This document shows, in pieces, positions 40,482 through 48,624 of a stretch of DNA of 64,000 bases. Position 1 is the first letter of the stretch. The number at the start of each line of letters is the position of its first letter. The DNA lies in contig DASYYH010000003.1 in the NCBI GenBank assembly GCA_035934015.1, positions 62,001 to 126,000 on the forward strand, written 5' to 3'. The notes below the pieces were generated by a model. It was not told the origin of the DNA, did no database searches, and saw nothing but the letters and a program-made list of their open reading frames with translations. Origin of the DNA: Candidatus Acidiferrales bacterium. Lineage in GTDB: Bacteria; Acidobacteriota; Terriglobia; Acidiferrales; UBA7541. The position numbers and the translations under genes were made by a program.

Positions 40482-40587
40482 ACCGTTTGCAGGAATTCCC
40501 TTCCCGAATGGCTCGCGAATAAAAGCACCCGCGTCTGCCGGGCGCTTGACTCTCCTGCCCGCTTCGACGAGAATTTCCGGGACTTCC

Positions 40588-41283
40588 ATGTTTCGGGGCT
40601 CCCCGCTTTTCGTTACTGCGCCATCGCTGGCCGCCGCGCCGGCATCTTCTTCTGGCGATTACATCACGCCAATGCTAAACCACGGCCTGCGCATCTGGTG
40701 GGCGTATTACTGGCCGACGATGCTCGCGTCCAACATCCTCGTCTTCTGCACCGCATACTGGCTGCGCGTTTTCGCCGCCAGTCGGATCATATCGGCCGCC
40801 GCGTATCTCTGGACGGCGCGCCTGCAAGGATATGTGCTCACCGCGCTCCTCGGCATTTTTGCCATCTACTACGTTCTCCGCCGAAGCTTCCTGCATTTCC
40901 GCATCGAGCTGCGCCCGCGCAACGCGCCCGATTCCTCCGCTAAGCTGCCCGTCACGATGGCTCGCAGCCTGCGCGTTTGGTGGACATTTACTTGGCGAAC
41001 GCTGGGGTACCTCGCGGTCGCGTTCGTCATTGTTCTGATGCCCGTTTCGTGGTTTGTGAATTTGTTCGCGCCCGGACCGGTTTTTTCTTCGTATTTCGGA
41101 TTGCTTTTGGGATTGATCGTCAACGGAGCCATTTCGCTTTTCGTGATTTATTCCAATGTGCTCGATGAGGAGTTCGGCGATTTCACTGTACGCCTCGTTC
41201 CGCGCGAACCCGCCGCCGCGATTCCTTCCGCCACTCCTGCGTCGCCTGCCGCGCCCGGTCCTGCGGCCCCAGCAGCTTCGTAG
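40588..41283 (+). CDS. Small integral membrane protein, unknown function
   Basis: About 231 residues from the ATG at 40588. Four hydrophobic segments are visible: around YYWPTMLASNILVFCTAYWL, YVLTALLGIFAIYYVL, LGYLAVAFVIVLMPVSWFV and FGLLLGLIVNGAISLFVIYS. Two similar halves begin LRIWWAYYWPT and LRVWWTFTWRT, suggesting an internal duplication of a two-helix unit. The C-terminus is Ala/Pro-rich. It follows the histidine kinase after about 100 bp, but no functional link is evident. No family recognised. Confidence 0.65.
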   Translation: MFRGSPLFVTAPSLAAAPASSSGDYITPMLNHGLRIWWAYYWPTMLASNILVFCTAYWLRVFAASRIISAAAYLWTARLQGYVLTALLGIFAIYYVLRRSFLHFRIELRPRNAPDSSAKLPVTMARSLRVWWTFTWRTLGYLAVAFVIVLMPVSWFVNLFAPGPVFSSYFGLLLGLIVNGAISLFVIYSNVLDEEFGDFTVRLVPREPAAAIPSATPASPAAPGPAAPAAS

Positions 41284-41381
41284 CTCGCACGGGCGGGGGC
41301 GCATACGCATTCGGCCGCACCCCGTAGGAGCGATCCCGCGGACGTACTTGGGGCCGCAGGTCCTCGGATTTCTCTGAAACA

Positions 41382-42137
41382 TTATCGACTGCGGTGAGCC
41401 AGCGCTCTGAATGGTAACCTTGAACGACTTCCAAGTATCTGGATTTGTGCGCTCTGTCCTTCCATGAAGCTGCGGAATTCATCCCACTCCTGATTGTGGT
41501 GAATTTCACAAATTACCGGGATAAACTTCTCTCGGAAGCTCGCTGCAGAACCCCGCAAAACATTCCCAGCGAACCCCTCCACATCAATAAGCATAAAATC
41601 GGGAATGGGGTTCGTTTCGCAAAACTTATCCATCGTCGTGGTTTCAACTTCAATCGCACCAGAGCTTAGTTTGCACATACTGCCGTCGTCCGAAATCGTC
41701 GCTATTCCCTGCGTATCCGAAACTGCTAAAGGAATAATATACACATTCGATATAGAATTGATTTGCAGATTTTCTAGAAGCCAATTTCGATTCTCCGGAG
41801 ACGGCTCAAACGCGAAAACCATTCCACTTGAACCGCATATTCGGGCAAGCCCAAGGGCCCAGTATCCGAAATGTGCACCTACGTCGGCTACGACTGACCC
41901 GGGGCTCACAAATCTCTTCAAGGGAGAAATCAGGTCGCTTTCGTATTCTTCCCTAACAAAGAAATACCTATGCGACGAGAGGCACGAAAAAAGCATACCG
42001 TCAGCAAGCCCTCCTCGCATGCGAAATGAGACTTTACGCGGACCACGAAGGATCTTTTGTGCAACCTTTTGGAGCGGATTGGCTAGGGGTGATTGGCCGA
42101 ACAGAGCCGCGTCGGCAAATAATCTCAGGAATCGCAT
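41382..42137 (-). CDS. FkbM-family methyltransferase
   Basis: 251 residues. SAM-binding motif VVADVGAHFGYW, acidic motif FAFEPSPENRNWLLENL and the FkbM signature MLIDVEGFAGNVLRG are all present. Such enzymes O-methylate sugars or secondary metabolites; the substrate cannot be inferred. Codon use is less GC-rich than its neighbours (ATA, AAT and TCT are common) and the flank at 42140-42260 is AT-rich, so this gene was probably acquired separately. It stands alone between unrelated genes. Confidence 0.85.
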   Translation of the reverse strand: MRFLRLFADAALFGQSPLANPLQKVAQKILRGPRKVSFRMRGGLADGMLFSCLSSHRYFFVREEYESDLISPLKRFVSPGSVVADVGAHFGYWALGLARICGSSGMVFAFEPSPENRNWLLENLQINSISNVYIIPLAVSDTQGIATISDDGSMCKLSSGAIEVETTTMDKFCETNPIPDFMLIDVEGFAGNVLRGSAASFREKFIPVICEIHHNQEWDEFRSFMEGQSAQIQILGSRSRLPFRALAHRSR

Positions 42138-42359
42138 CTTAGCGAATCCTATTACCCGCCTGTGTATGTAGTCAAGCCAGCATCTATCTAGCTTCTTTAT
42201 TACGGGGGGAGTATAAGCGCAGGATATATCCTACCTTTTTCGAATGCTTTGCGCCTTAATTATTCCCTCGAGTTAACCCCAGTCGACACTTTCATCCCCG
42301 CCGCTTTGTAACTCGCACTAGCAAGGCGTGCGCGTGCTTTCTTGTAGTAGAATCTCCCC

Positions 42360-42881
42360 ATGAACACCGCGATAGGACGTCCTGAAGCCGGCGAAGCTGC
42401 TGCTTATTATTTCGGCTACATCAACCAGGTTGAAGGCGATGACGCTCTCGCCGAAATCGAAGCGCAGCTCGACCCGGCGCTGAAATTCTTCTCCGGCATT
42501 TCCGCGGAAAAATCGCTGCATCGCTACGCGCCCGAAAAATGGAGCATTCGCGAGACGCTCAATCATATCTCCGACGTCGAGCGCGTTTTCACCATGCGCG
42601 CTTTGTGGTTTGCGCGCGGCCTCACGACGCCCATGCCCAGCTTCGACCAGAACGTCGGCGTCACAGGAGCAATGGCGGATTCCTTCGCCTGGCCCGCGCA
42701 CATCGAGGAGTTCCATCGCGTGCGCATGGCGACGACTTCGTTTTACCGCAATCTTCCTGTGGAGGCGTGGTCGCGCCGCGGCATCGCCAGCGGCAATCCC
42801 TTCTCTGTGCGCGCCACGGCGTACGTCATCGCCGGACATCTCACGCACCACATCAAAATCGTCCGCGAGCGTTATTTGTAG
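42360..42881 (+). CDS. DinB-family protein
   Basis: 173 residues, the usual length. DinB-like four-helix pattern with the putative metal-ligand histidines in LNHISDVERV (about residue 67) and AGHLTHHIKIVRE at the C-terminus, plus YAPEKWSIRETL typical of the family. Members include thiol-dependent metalloenzymes and damage-inducible proteins; role here unknown. TAGAAT lies 6 bases before the ATG and could be a -10 element of a leaderless message. Confidence 0.85.
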   Translation: MNTAIGRPEAGEAAAYYFGYINQVEGDDALAEIEAQLDPALKFFSGISAEKSLHRYAPEKWSIRETLNHISDVERVFTMRALWFARGLTTPMPSFDQNVGVTGAMADSFAWPAHIEEFHRVRMATTSFYRNLPVEAWSRRGIASGNPFSVRATAYVIAGHLTHHIKIVRERYL

Positions 42882-42912
42882 GATTGTTTCTCGCCGTTTT
42901 TTTCTTGCGCCG

Positions 42913-44241
42913 CTACTGCTGCGGATTGTCCTGTGGCTCTTCCTGCGATTGCGGCGGCTGCGGGGTCAGCGTAAACGTCACTCCGCGCTTGTAATTCATA
43001 TCCACCGTCTTTTGCAGATCGAGATCGCTCAGCGGAATGCTGGTTTTGATGTTGTACGTAGTGATGTAGTAGAGCTTGTTGTCCTGCAGCCAGTAGCTCT
43101 TCACCGGGAAAACGGTCTGATCCGTCAGCACAAGTTCCACAAGCGGCCCATTCAGCGCTTGCGCTTCGGCGTTCTCCGGCGCGGGCGGCAAGAATGGCGG
43201 AAGCAAATCGTAGTATTCCGCCGTGAAATCCGGCACGCTCGGATAAGTCTCCTCCACGCCCGGCTGGGTCGCTTCCTCTTGGTTGTACTCCGGGTAGAAC
43301 CAGCCATTTCCGTAGCCGCCGAACATTCCATAGCCGTAACCCAATCCATAACCAAAGCCGTCGTCAAAATCGAAGTCGTTGTCAAAACCGAAGCCGCAAG
43401 GATTAATTATGAAGCACGGCCGCAGCCCGAATCCAAATCCAACGCCGAATCCGAAGGCATGATGAAAATGTCCGAACGGAGGGAACGGCGGCAAAATCAT
43501 TCCGCCATAGGGTCCATGCGGACCCATCGTCACCACGCCCGGCGCTTGCGGCGCAAACTGCACAGGACGCGGACTTACCGGATGCGCAATCACCGGCATC
43601 GGCCTCACTGCGCCCATAACAGGATGAAACACCGGCTGCGCTCCAACGCGAATTCCGCCAGTCAGCGGCGCGCGAAAAATCGGGCTCGGCATCGCCACCG
43701 GATGCGCGATCGGCATGGCAACGGGCCGCGCGACAGGCGTCGCCACAGGACGCGCCGCTTGCTGCGGCATCCCCACATGCGTTTCCTGATCTGGCTCCGC
43801 CCAGAGCCTGTTATCCGCCGCATACGCGCGCGAGCCTACGACCGTATAATTGCGCCCATCGATTCGCGTCTGGCCGACGAATGTGTTGCTCCCGTAGCGT
43901 TCTTCCGCGCTCGGATATTCCGGCGCAGCAAACCGGCTCCCTGAAAATCCCGCTCCGCCGCGCGCGCTACGAGCAGACGAACCTCCAGAGTAACCGCGCC
44001 CCACCGAAACTTGCCTCCCTGCTCCGCCGCTCGCATGCGTGGAAACAGCTCCGCCGCCATGGAACGATCCGCCTCCGCGCGAGCCAACATGCCCGCCTCC
44101 GCCGCGCGCTCCACCGCCGCCGTGAGCTCCGCCCCCTCCGCGCTGCGCCAGCGCTGCCGGCGCGAACACAGCCAGGCACACGGACGCGCAAAAAATCAAA
44201 ATCGTTCTCGCTGTGCTTCCTGGGACGGCGTGGATCTGCAT
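42913..44241 (-). CDS. Secreted Gly/Pro-rich protein of unknown function
   Basis: 442 residues from the ATG at 44241, which places the start directly at the signal peptide (cleavage near APAALAQ). The mature N-terminus is Gly/His/Ser-rich (GGGGAHGGGGARGGGG), followed by Pro/Val/Ala repeats of the form RPVATPVARPVAMP, then Gly/Phe/Tyr-rich sequence (FGFGVGFGFGLRPC). The last 75 residues are a small ordered domain (VFPVKSYWLQDNKLYYITTY) ending in a Gln/Pro tail. Low-complexity content suggests a surface or cell-envelope protein. Convergent with the DinB gene. Confidence 0.7.
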   Translation of the reverse strand: MQIHAVPGSTARTILIFCASVCLAVFAPAALAQRGGGGAHGGGGARGGGGHVGSRGGGSFHGGGAVSTHASGGAGRQVSVGRGYSGGSSARSARGGAGFSGSRFAAPEYPSAEERYGSNTFVGQTRIDGRNYTVVGSRAYAADNRLWAEPDQETHVGMPQQAARPVATPVARPVAMPIAHPVAMPSPIFRAPLTGGIRVGAQPVFHPVMGAVRPMPVIAHPVSPRPVQFAPQAPGVVTMGPHGPYGGMILPPFPPFGHFHHAFGFGVGFGFGLRPCFIINPCGFGFDNDFDFDDGFGYGLGYGYGMFGGYGNGWFYPEYNQEEATQPGVEETYPSVPDFTAEYYDLLPPFLPPAPENAEAQALNGPLVELVLTDQTVFPVKSYWLQDNKLYYITTYNIKTSIPLSDLDLQKTVDMNYKRGVTFTLTPQPPQSQEEPQDNPQQ

Positions 44242-44494
44242 TGCCGTTACCCCTTTCGTCCTGCGCCTTGCTTGCATCGCGCGTCGGCGGCAGCAGGTGC
44301 CGCTTCCGCGCCCTCAGGACTGAAAACTTCTCCGGCTCATGGGCAGCCGGTCCGCATCACGCAGCTACATACATTAGAACACTTTTTCGCCCAAAAGGTT
44401 TCACTAATTTTGCCCGCTCCCTGCCTCTCAAAAGCCGTTCGCGCGCCGCGCTCTTCGCCCCTGGGTTCTCTCATTTTGATGTGCTTCGCAGAAC

Positions 44495-44524
44495 TTTTGG
44501 GCATCGCAGAAACGCGTGTATACT
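44495..44524 (+). promoter_or_regulatory. Possible sigma-70 promoter
   Basis: TATACT (44519-44524) is a strong -10 element; TTTTGG at 44495-44500 is a weak -35 with 18-bp spacing. It lies about 50 bp before the gene at 44576. Confidence 0.45.
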
Positions 44525-44575
44525 TTGCGCGCGGGATCGCGCAAGAAAGCATACGCCGACTGACAGGAGAATGCG

Positions 44576-44917
44576 ATGAAAGAGATCTGTCTCGATGGGC
44601 GGGTGATGTTCGTAAGTGCGACGGATGATCGCGGTGTCGTGGGCGCGGACACACGTTTGTATTTCAGGCAAAAAGGATTGCGCGTGTTCGCACGTTATCA
44701 TGGAGGATATGTGCGCCGCGGCAGCCTCGTGGGAGGGATTTCCGGCTCCGAGCTTGCGTTCCGCTACACGCAGGTAGAGACCTCAGGACAGGTTCATGGA
44801 GGAAGTTCCGTCTGCGAACTTCAGCAAGGAGAGGATGGACGCGTCCGTGTGCTGGAGCACTTCACGTGGCGCACGCGGAACGGTTCCGGCACCAACGTTT
44901 TCGATGAACTTCGATGA
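44576..44917 (+). CDS. Small protein of the family often labelled 'n-acetylglutamate synthase'
   Basis: 113 residues, start supported by ACAGGAGAATGCG. The pattern DTRLYFRQKGLRVFARYHGG, VRRGSLVGG and LAFRYTQVETSGQVHGG, ending in RVLEHFTWRTRNGSGTNVFDE, matches short beta-rich proteins that databases often name n-acetylglutamate synthase. They lack an acetyltransferase fold, so that name should not be trusted. A terminator follows at 45001. Confidence 0.75.
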   Translation: MKEICLDGRVMFVSATDDRGVVGADTRLYFRQKGLRVFARYHGGYVRRGSLVGGISGSELAFRYTQVETSGQVHGGSSVCELQQGEDGRVRVLEHFTWRTRNGSGTNVFDELR

Positions 44918-45000
44918 GCAAGGTGGTCCATTCTTGCCGCCGTTCACGACGGCTGTGTGCGGTTCGTCGCTTACTCTAACTTCGCGCCTTTAGGCTCTGT

Positions 45001-45023
45001 AAGCGCAGGGCTGTGCGCTTTTT
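45001..45023 (+). terminator. Rho-independent terminator
   Basis: AAGCGCA pairs with TGCGCTT around a 6-base loop and is followed by a run of T. It lies 84 bp behind the stop codon of the gene at 44576-44917. Confidence 0.7.
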
Positions 45024-45186
45024 CCCCTGCCACTCATCCTCACGACACTAGGAAGTTTGGTACCAGCGCGAGTAAAAAATCTCCGGAGCGATTGCCCTAC
45101 TTCTGCCGCGCCGCAAATGCGCCCATCCCGCGTAAGTTGCCGATATATTTGAGTTTCGCGGATTTTTTCCAAATCCGTTCTCGCTC

Positions 45187-45202
45187 TGGCACGCTTCCTG
45201 CA
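45187..45202 (+). promoter_or_regulatory. Sigma-54 (RpoN) promoter
   Basis: TGGCACGCTTCCTGCA has GG and GC separated by exactly 10 bases, as in the -24/-12 consensus TGGCACG-N4-TTGCA (one mismatch). The predicted transcript starts about 37 bp before the ATG at 45250. An enhancer-binding regulator would be required; none is in the window. Confidence 0.8.
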
Positions 45203-45249
45203 CACAAATCTTACGAATCTCGCCCAAGCCCACCAAGGAGACCTGACCA

Positions 45250-45630
45250 ATGAAATTTGCCCCCAAAATGTTTTTGTGTGCGGCGAGCAGTCTGATCCTG
45301 ACGGCGGCGCTGTGGGCCGTCCCGGGAAGCGTCAATCACAAGACCTCGCTTTCCTCCGCATCGCTGATCCAGAATCCGCCGCAAACGCAGTCCGCATCCG
45401 GCACCATCGCTTCTTTTGACAAATCCTCGCTCACGCTCAATGTCGCCAGCGCCTCCGCGAAACAGCAAGTCGAAGCTCTGCGAGCGCAGAGCGCGAAGAC
45501 CATGACGTTTGCCATAGATCAAAACACAGCCGTGGATGGCGCTCTGAAGGTCGGCGCCAACGCCGATGTCAGCTATCGCACGGACACGAGCGGGAACAAC
45601 GTGGCCGTCAGCGTTCGCGTTTCGCAATAA
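45250..45630 (+). CDS. Small secreted protein under sigma-54 control
   Basis: 126 residues, start supported by AAGGAGACCTGACC. A signal peptide ends near LWAVPG. The mature part SGTIASFDKSSLTLNV and MTFAIDQNTAVDGALKVGAN resembles the small beta-barrel of DUF5666-type proteins. Function unknown. The clear sigma-54 promoter sets it apart from the other small secreted genes here. Confidence 0.7.
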   Translation: MKFAPKMFLCAASSLILTAALWAVPGSVNHKTSLSSASLIQNPPQTQSASGTIASFDKSSLTLNVASASAKQQVEALRAQSAKTMTFAIDQNTAVDGALKVGANADVSYRTDTSGNNVAVSVRVSQ

Positions 45631-45862
45631 ACGTCAACAGGCTTCTGTATTTTATCCCGCCACCTCCACCCTCCTCGCGCTTCGCTTCACCCGGCGAAGC
45701 GCGCCCGGTCACGCCTCGCGCGGAAAAACAATTCGCTTTGCCTCGCGCACGAAACATTTTAGAGTCTCTTTTCGTTCCTTAATTCAGGCTGCCGCGATTC
45801 ACTCGAAGTTCCGCGGCGGCGCTTGCATTTCATTTTTGCTTTGCGCATTTGCGAGGAGCGCC

Positions 45863-46609
45863 ATGAGATTACGCAACTTCATCCTGTTTTTTCCCGCGGC
45901 CGTCGCGCTGGCCGGGCTTTCCGGCTGCTTCATTGACAGTGGCTCGTTCGCGCATACCGGCGAATTGCAGACCCAAAACATCAGCGTGCCGCCCGGCGCT
46001 GCCAAATCCGTCCGCGCGCATCTGCAAATGGGCGCCGGCGAACTGGCCATCTCCGGCGGCTCATCGCGATTGCTCGACGGCACCATCGAATACAACGTGC
46101 CCGAATGGAAGCCGGATATGACTTACAGCGTCAGCGACGGCGAAGGCTCGCTCCGATTAGCGCAGCCCGAATCCAGCCATTCCGCCATGGGCGGCGTGAA
46201 ATACAATTGGAATCTGCATTTCAATAACGCCATTCCCCTCGACCTCACCATCGAAATGGGCGCGGGCGATTCCAATCTGAATTTCAGCGGAATGATCTTG
46301 CGCAGTCTCGACGTGAAAATGGGCGCGGGCGAATCGCGAATTGATTTCACCGGCAACTGGAAGCAGAATCTCAACGCCACGCTGCAAGCCGGCGTCGGCG
46401 AAGCGCATCTCAAGCTGCCGCGCGAAGTCGGCGTGCGCGTCTCCGTGCAGGGCGGACTCGGCGAAGTTGACGCGCCCGATTTCAAGCGCGACGGCAGCGA
46501 CTACGTTAACGACGCCTACGGCAAATCGCCCGTCACGCTCGACATTCGCATCGCCGGCGGTATCGGCGAAGTTCATCTTGAACTCGCCGGCTCCCGCGGC
46601 ATCGTTTAG
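45863..46609 (+). CDS. Lipoprotein with repeated beta-strand (toast-rack-like) domain
   Basis: 248 residues from the ATG at 45863, with GCGAGGAGCGCC in front; the longer ORF upstream is ignored. The signal sequence ends in a lipobox (LAGLSGC), so the protein is membrane-anchored by lipid. The mature part repeats the units MGAGELAISGG, MGAGDSNLNFSG, MGAGESRIDFTG and AGVGEAHLKLP, a one-strand-per-unit pattern like the DUF4097/LiaF-type toast-rack fold. Role in envelope sensing is a guess. Confidence 0.75.
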   Translation: MRLRNFILFFPAAVALAGLSGCFIDSGSFAHTGELQTQNISVPPGAAKSVRAHLQMGAGELAISGGSSRLLDGTIEYNVPEWKPDMTYSVSDGEGSLRLAQPESSHSAMGGVKYNWNLHFNNAIPLDLTIEMGAGDSNLNFSGMILRSLDVKMGAGESRIDFTGNWKQNLNATLQAGVGEAHLKLPREVGVRVSVQGGLGEVDAPDFKRDGSDYVNDAYGKSPVTLDIRIAGGIGEVHLELAGSRGIV

Positions 46610-46882
46610 CAAAATCCGCCGCGCCGAATCTCGATTCTGGCGCGCGCGAGTCTTGGCGAATCGTAACCGGCCGGCGCAAATTCATCTGCGCTTTCCGGTT
46701 TCGCTTGGTTCGTTGGCCAAATCTGCTCACAGCCGTCCGGACTTGCTCGACAACCAGTCCATTTTGGCTTTATCTTCGCCGCCGCTATGATTGCCCCGCT
46801 CTATGCTCGGTTGACAGCGGGAAATACACTGGCATCAAACTAGGCGCAGTCTTTACACCGCCAAAGAGAGACGAGGCATCTG

Positions 46883-47410
46883 ATGAGATCACTGAGGAAT
46901 ACAAAACCGGTTCTTTTATCGCTTTTCGTGCTCGCGTTCGCCGCAGCCATTTTGGTTCCGGCACACGCCGGCGCTGCGCCCAGCAAAGCCGCAGCCGCGT
47001 TTCAAAAATTGAAAACTTTGACCGGCCATTGGGAAGGCAAGGACGCTGACGGCAACGCCGTGAAATCCAGCTTCCAACTCATCGCCGGCAACACGGCCGT
47101 GATGGAGACGCTCGATATGCCCGGCATGGACGAAATGGTCACGCTCTATAGCATCGATGGCGACTCGATTTCGCTCATGCATTACTGCCCCACGGGGAAT
47201 CAGCCGCACATGCGCGCGCATCCGGCGCCGGGCGAAGTGAAATCGCTCGTCTTCGCTTTCGAAGGCGCGGGCAATTTGCCGAATCTCGCCGTGGGACATG
47301 AGCAGCGCCTCGTCATGCAATTCCTCGGCGCGAATCACATCATCGAGCGCTGGACTTGGCGCAAAAACGGCAAAGATACGCTGATGGTCTACGATTTGAC
47401 GCGCAAGTGA
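46883..47410 (+). CDS. Secreted protein of unknown function (DUF1579-like)
   Basis: 175 residues with a signal peptide ending near VPAHAG. The mature sequence KLKTLTGHWEGKDADGN, LIAGNTAVMETLDMPGMDEM and the closing IIERWTWRKNGKDTLMVYDL follow the strand pattern of small beta-barrel proteins that open with 'L.G.W.G', comparable to DUF1579. A single gene with no operon partners. Confidence 0.65.
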   Translation: MRSLRNTKPVLLSLFVLAFAAAILVPAHAGAAPSKAAAAFQKLKTLTGHWEGKDADGNAVKSSFQLIAGNTAVMETLDMPGMDEMVTLYSIDGDSISLMHYCPTGNQPHMRAHPAPGEVKSLVFAFEGAGNLPNLAVGHEQRLVMQFLGANHIIERWTWRKNGKDTLMVYDLTRK

Positions 47411-47511
47411 TGCATTGAATTCGCCTCTCGCGCGAAGGCAGCGCCCGCGCTCCCCTGTCCTTCCGAAGCGCTGAGCGTCACTGCCCGTGGGATCGGGTCT
47501 TGTTCCGGGGT

Positions 47512-47540
47512 CCCCAAACGCAGATTTTCTGCGGTTGGGG
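47512..47540. repeat. 12-bp-stem hairpin in intergenic region
   Basis: CCCCAAACGCAG and CTGCGGTTGGGG pair with one mismatch around a 5-base loop. It lies 100 bp behind the gene ending at 47410 and is followed by further palindromic sequence, so it is probably part of a dispersed repeat rather than a terminator (no T run). Confidence 0.55.
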
Positions 47541-47570
47541 TGAAGCCCAGACCGGGCTTGCCCGCCGCCT

Positions 47571-47586
47571 GTCCGCCGTGGCGGAT
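47571..47586. repeat. Copy of the 16-bp palindrome at 528-543
   Basis: GTCCGCCGTGGCGGAT matches 15 of 16 bases of the first copy and is embedded in further GC-rich inverted sequence (GGGCTTGCCCG). Confidence 0.6.
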
Positions 47587-47676
47587 GCCGGGCGAGCCGG
47601 AAGTCTCCACCCTGCGCACTAACGCTGAGAACGGCGCCCCGCCTGCGCCTTCATGTATACTTCCAAATTCGATTCG

Positions 47677-48588
47677 ATGATGCCGTTCCTCCATATCGGC
47701 CCGTTCACGCTGGCGAGCTTCGGCCTCCTCGTCGGCATCGCCATGTTTGTTTCGTATTATGTCCTCGCGCGCGACGTTGTCCGCCGCGGCATCCGCGCTC
47801 CCGCCGATTTGCTCGTCGCCGTGCCCTGCATCGCCGGACTTATCGGCGCGAAGCTCTATCACGTCTTCGAAGATCCGCGCCTTCTCTTCGCCAATCCTCG
47901 CGAACTCATCAGCCAGTATGGCTTCGCCTGGTTCGGCGGACTCATTGGCGGACTCGCCGCATTTATATGGCTCGCGCATCACTATCGCGTCCCGCTGCTC
48001 GAGATTTTCGATGCCGCTTCGCCCGCCGCCGCGCTCGGCTACGGCATCGGACGCATCGGCTGCCTCGTTTCCGGCGACGGCGATTACGGCAAGCCGACTT
48101 CTCTCCCTTGGGGCATGAGCTTTCCCCACGGCCTCGTCCCCACGACGCAGCGCGTTCATCCCACGCCGATCTACGAACTCATCGTCGCCATTTTTATTTT
48201 TTGGTATTTGTGGAAGCTCGGCGGAAGGCAGATTCGCGCCTTTGCCGAACGCAGCGCGGCGAACGCGAAAAAATCCGCCGCGAAAATGAACGCGAAGCTG
48301 AGCGAAAAGAATGCTGCGGCAAAAAATATCAGCGCGTCAGAACCGTCCGGCAGCGGAGGCGTTTTGAAATTCCTTCCTCATGGCGAAATTTTCGCGCACT
48401 ATCTGATCCTCACCGGCCTCGCGCGTTTTCTCGTCGAATTCATCCGCATCAATCCGCGCCACTTCTTCGGACTCAATTCGGCTTGGTTTCCGGGCCTCAG
48501 CAATGCGCAAGCCGCCAGCCTCGCCTCCATCGTTCTCGGCGCCGCCCTCCTCTGGCGTCTCCCTCGGTCCTCCGCGAGCGCGAAATAG
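47677..48588 (+). CDS. lgt: Prolipoprotein diacylglyceryl transferase
   Basis: About 303 residues; the ATG at 47677 is preferred because Lgt proteins begin close to the IGPFTLASFGLLVG helix. An ATG at 47653 would add 8 residues; neither has a clear ribosome-binding site. The enzyme moves diacylglycerol from phosphatidylglycerol to the lipobox Cys of prolipoproteins at the inner membrane. Signature region GYGIGRIGCLVSGDGDYG corresponds to the GRxGNFINxE motif in a diverged form, followed by HPTPIYE and RFLVEFIR. A charged Lys/Ala-rich insertion (about 190-235) lies between the last helices. Confidence 0.92.
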   Translation: MMPFLHIGPFTLASFGLLVGIAMFVSYYVLARDVVRRGIRAPADLLVAVPCIAGLIGAKLYHVFEDPRLLFANPRELISQYGFAWFGGLIGGLAAFIWLAHHYRVPLLEIFDAASPAAALGYGIGRIGCLVSGDGDYGKPTSLPWGMSFPHGLVPTTQRVHPTPIYELIVAIFIFWYLWKLGGRQIRAFAERSAANAKKSAAKMNAKLSEKNAAAKNISASEPSGSGGVLKFLPHGEIFAHYLILTGLARFLVEFIRINPRHFFGLNSAWFPGLSNAQAASLASIVLGAALLWRLPRSSASAK

Positions 48589-48624
48589 CGTTAGCTTCCT
48601 TCTTTGAATTTTCTAGGTTGGATT

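Larger units (their letters stand above)
44918..45249. other. Intergenic region with terminator and sigma-54 promoter
   Basis: No gene seen. It contains an intrinsic terminator (45001-45023) for the upstream gene and a sigma-54 promoter (45187-45202) for the next. Confidence 0.7.

Noticed and set aside
47653-47676. Upstream ATG as the lgt start
   Set aside because: The 8 extra residues are not typical of Lgt, and TATACT inside this stretch could be a -10 element, which would place the transcript start after it. Left as a weaker alternative.
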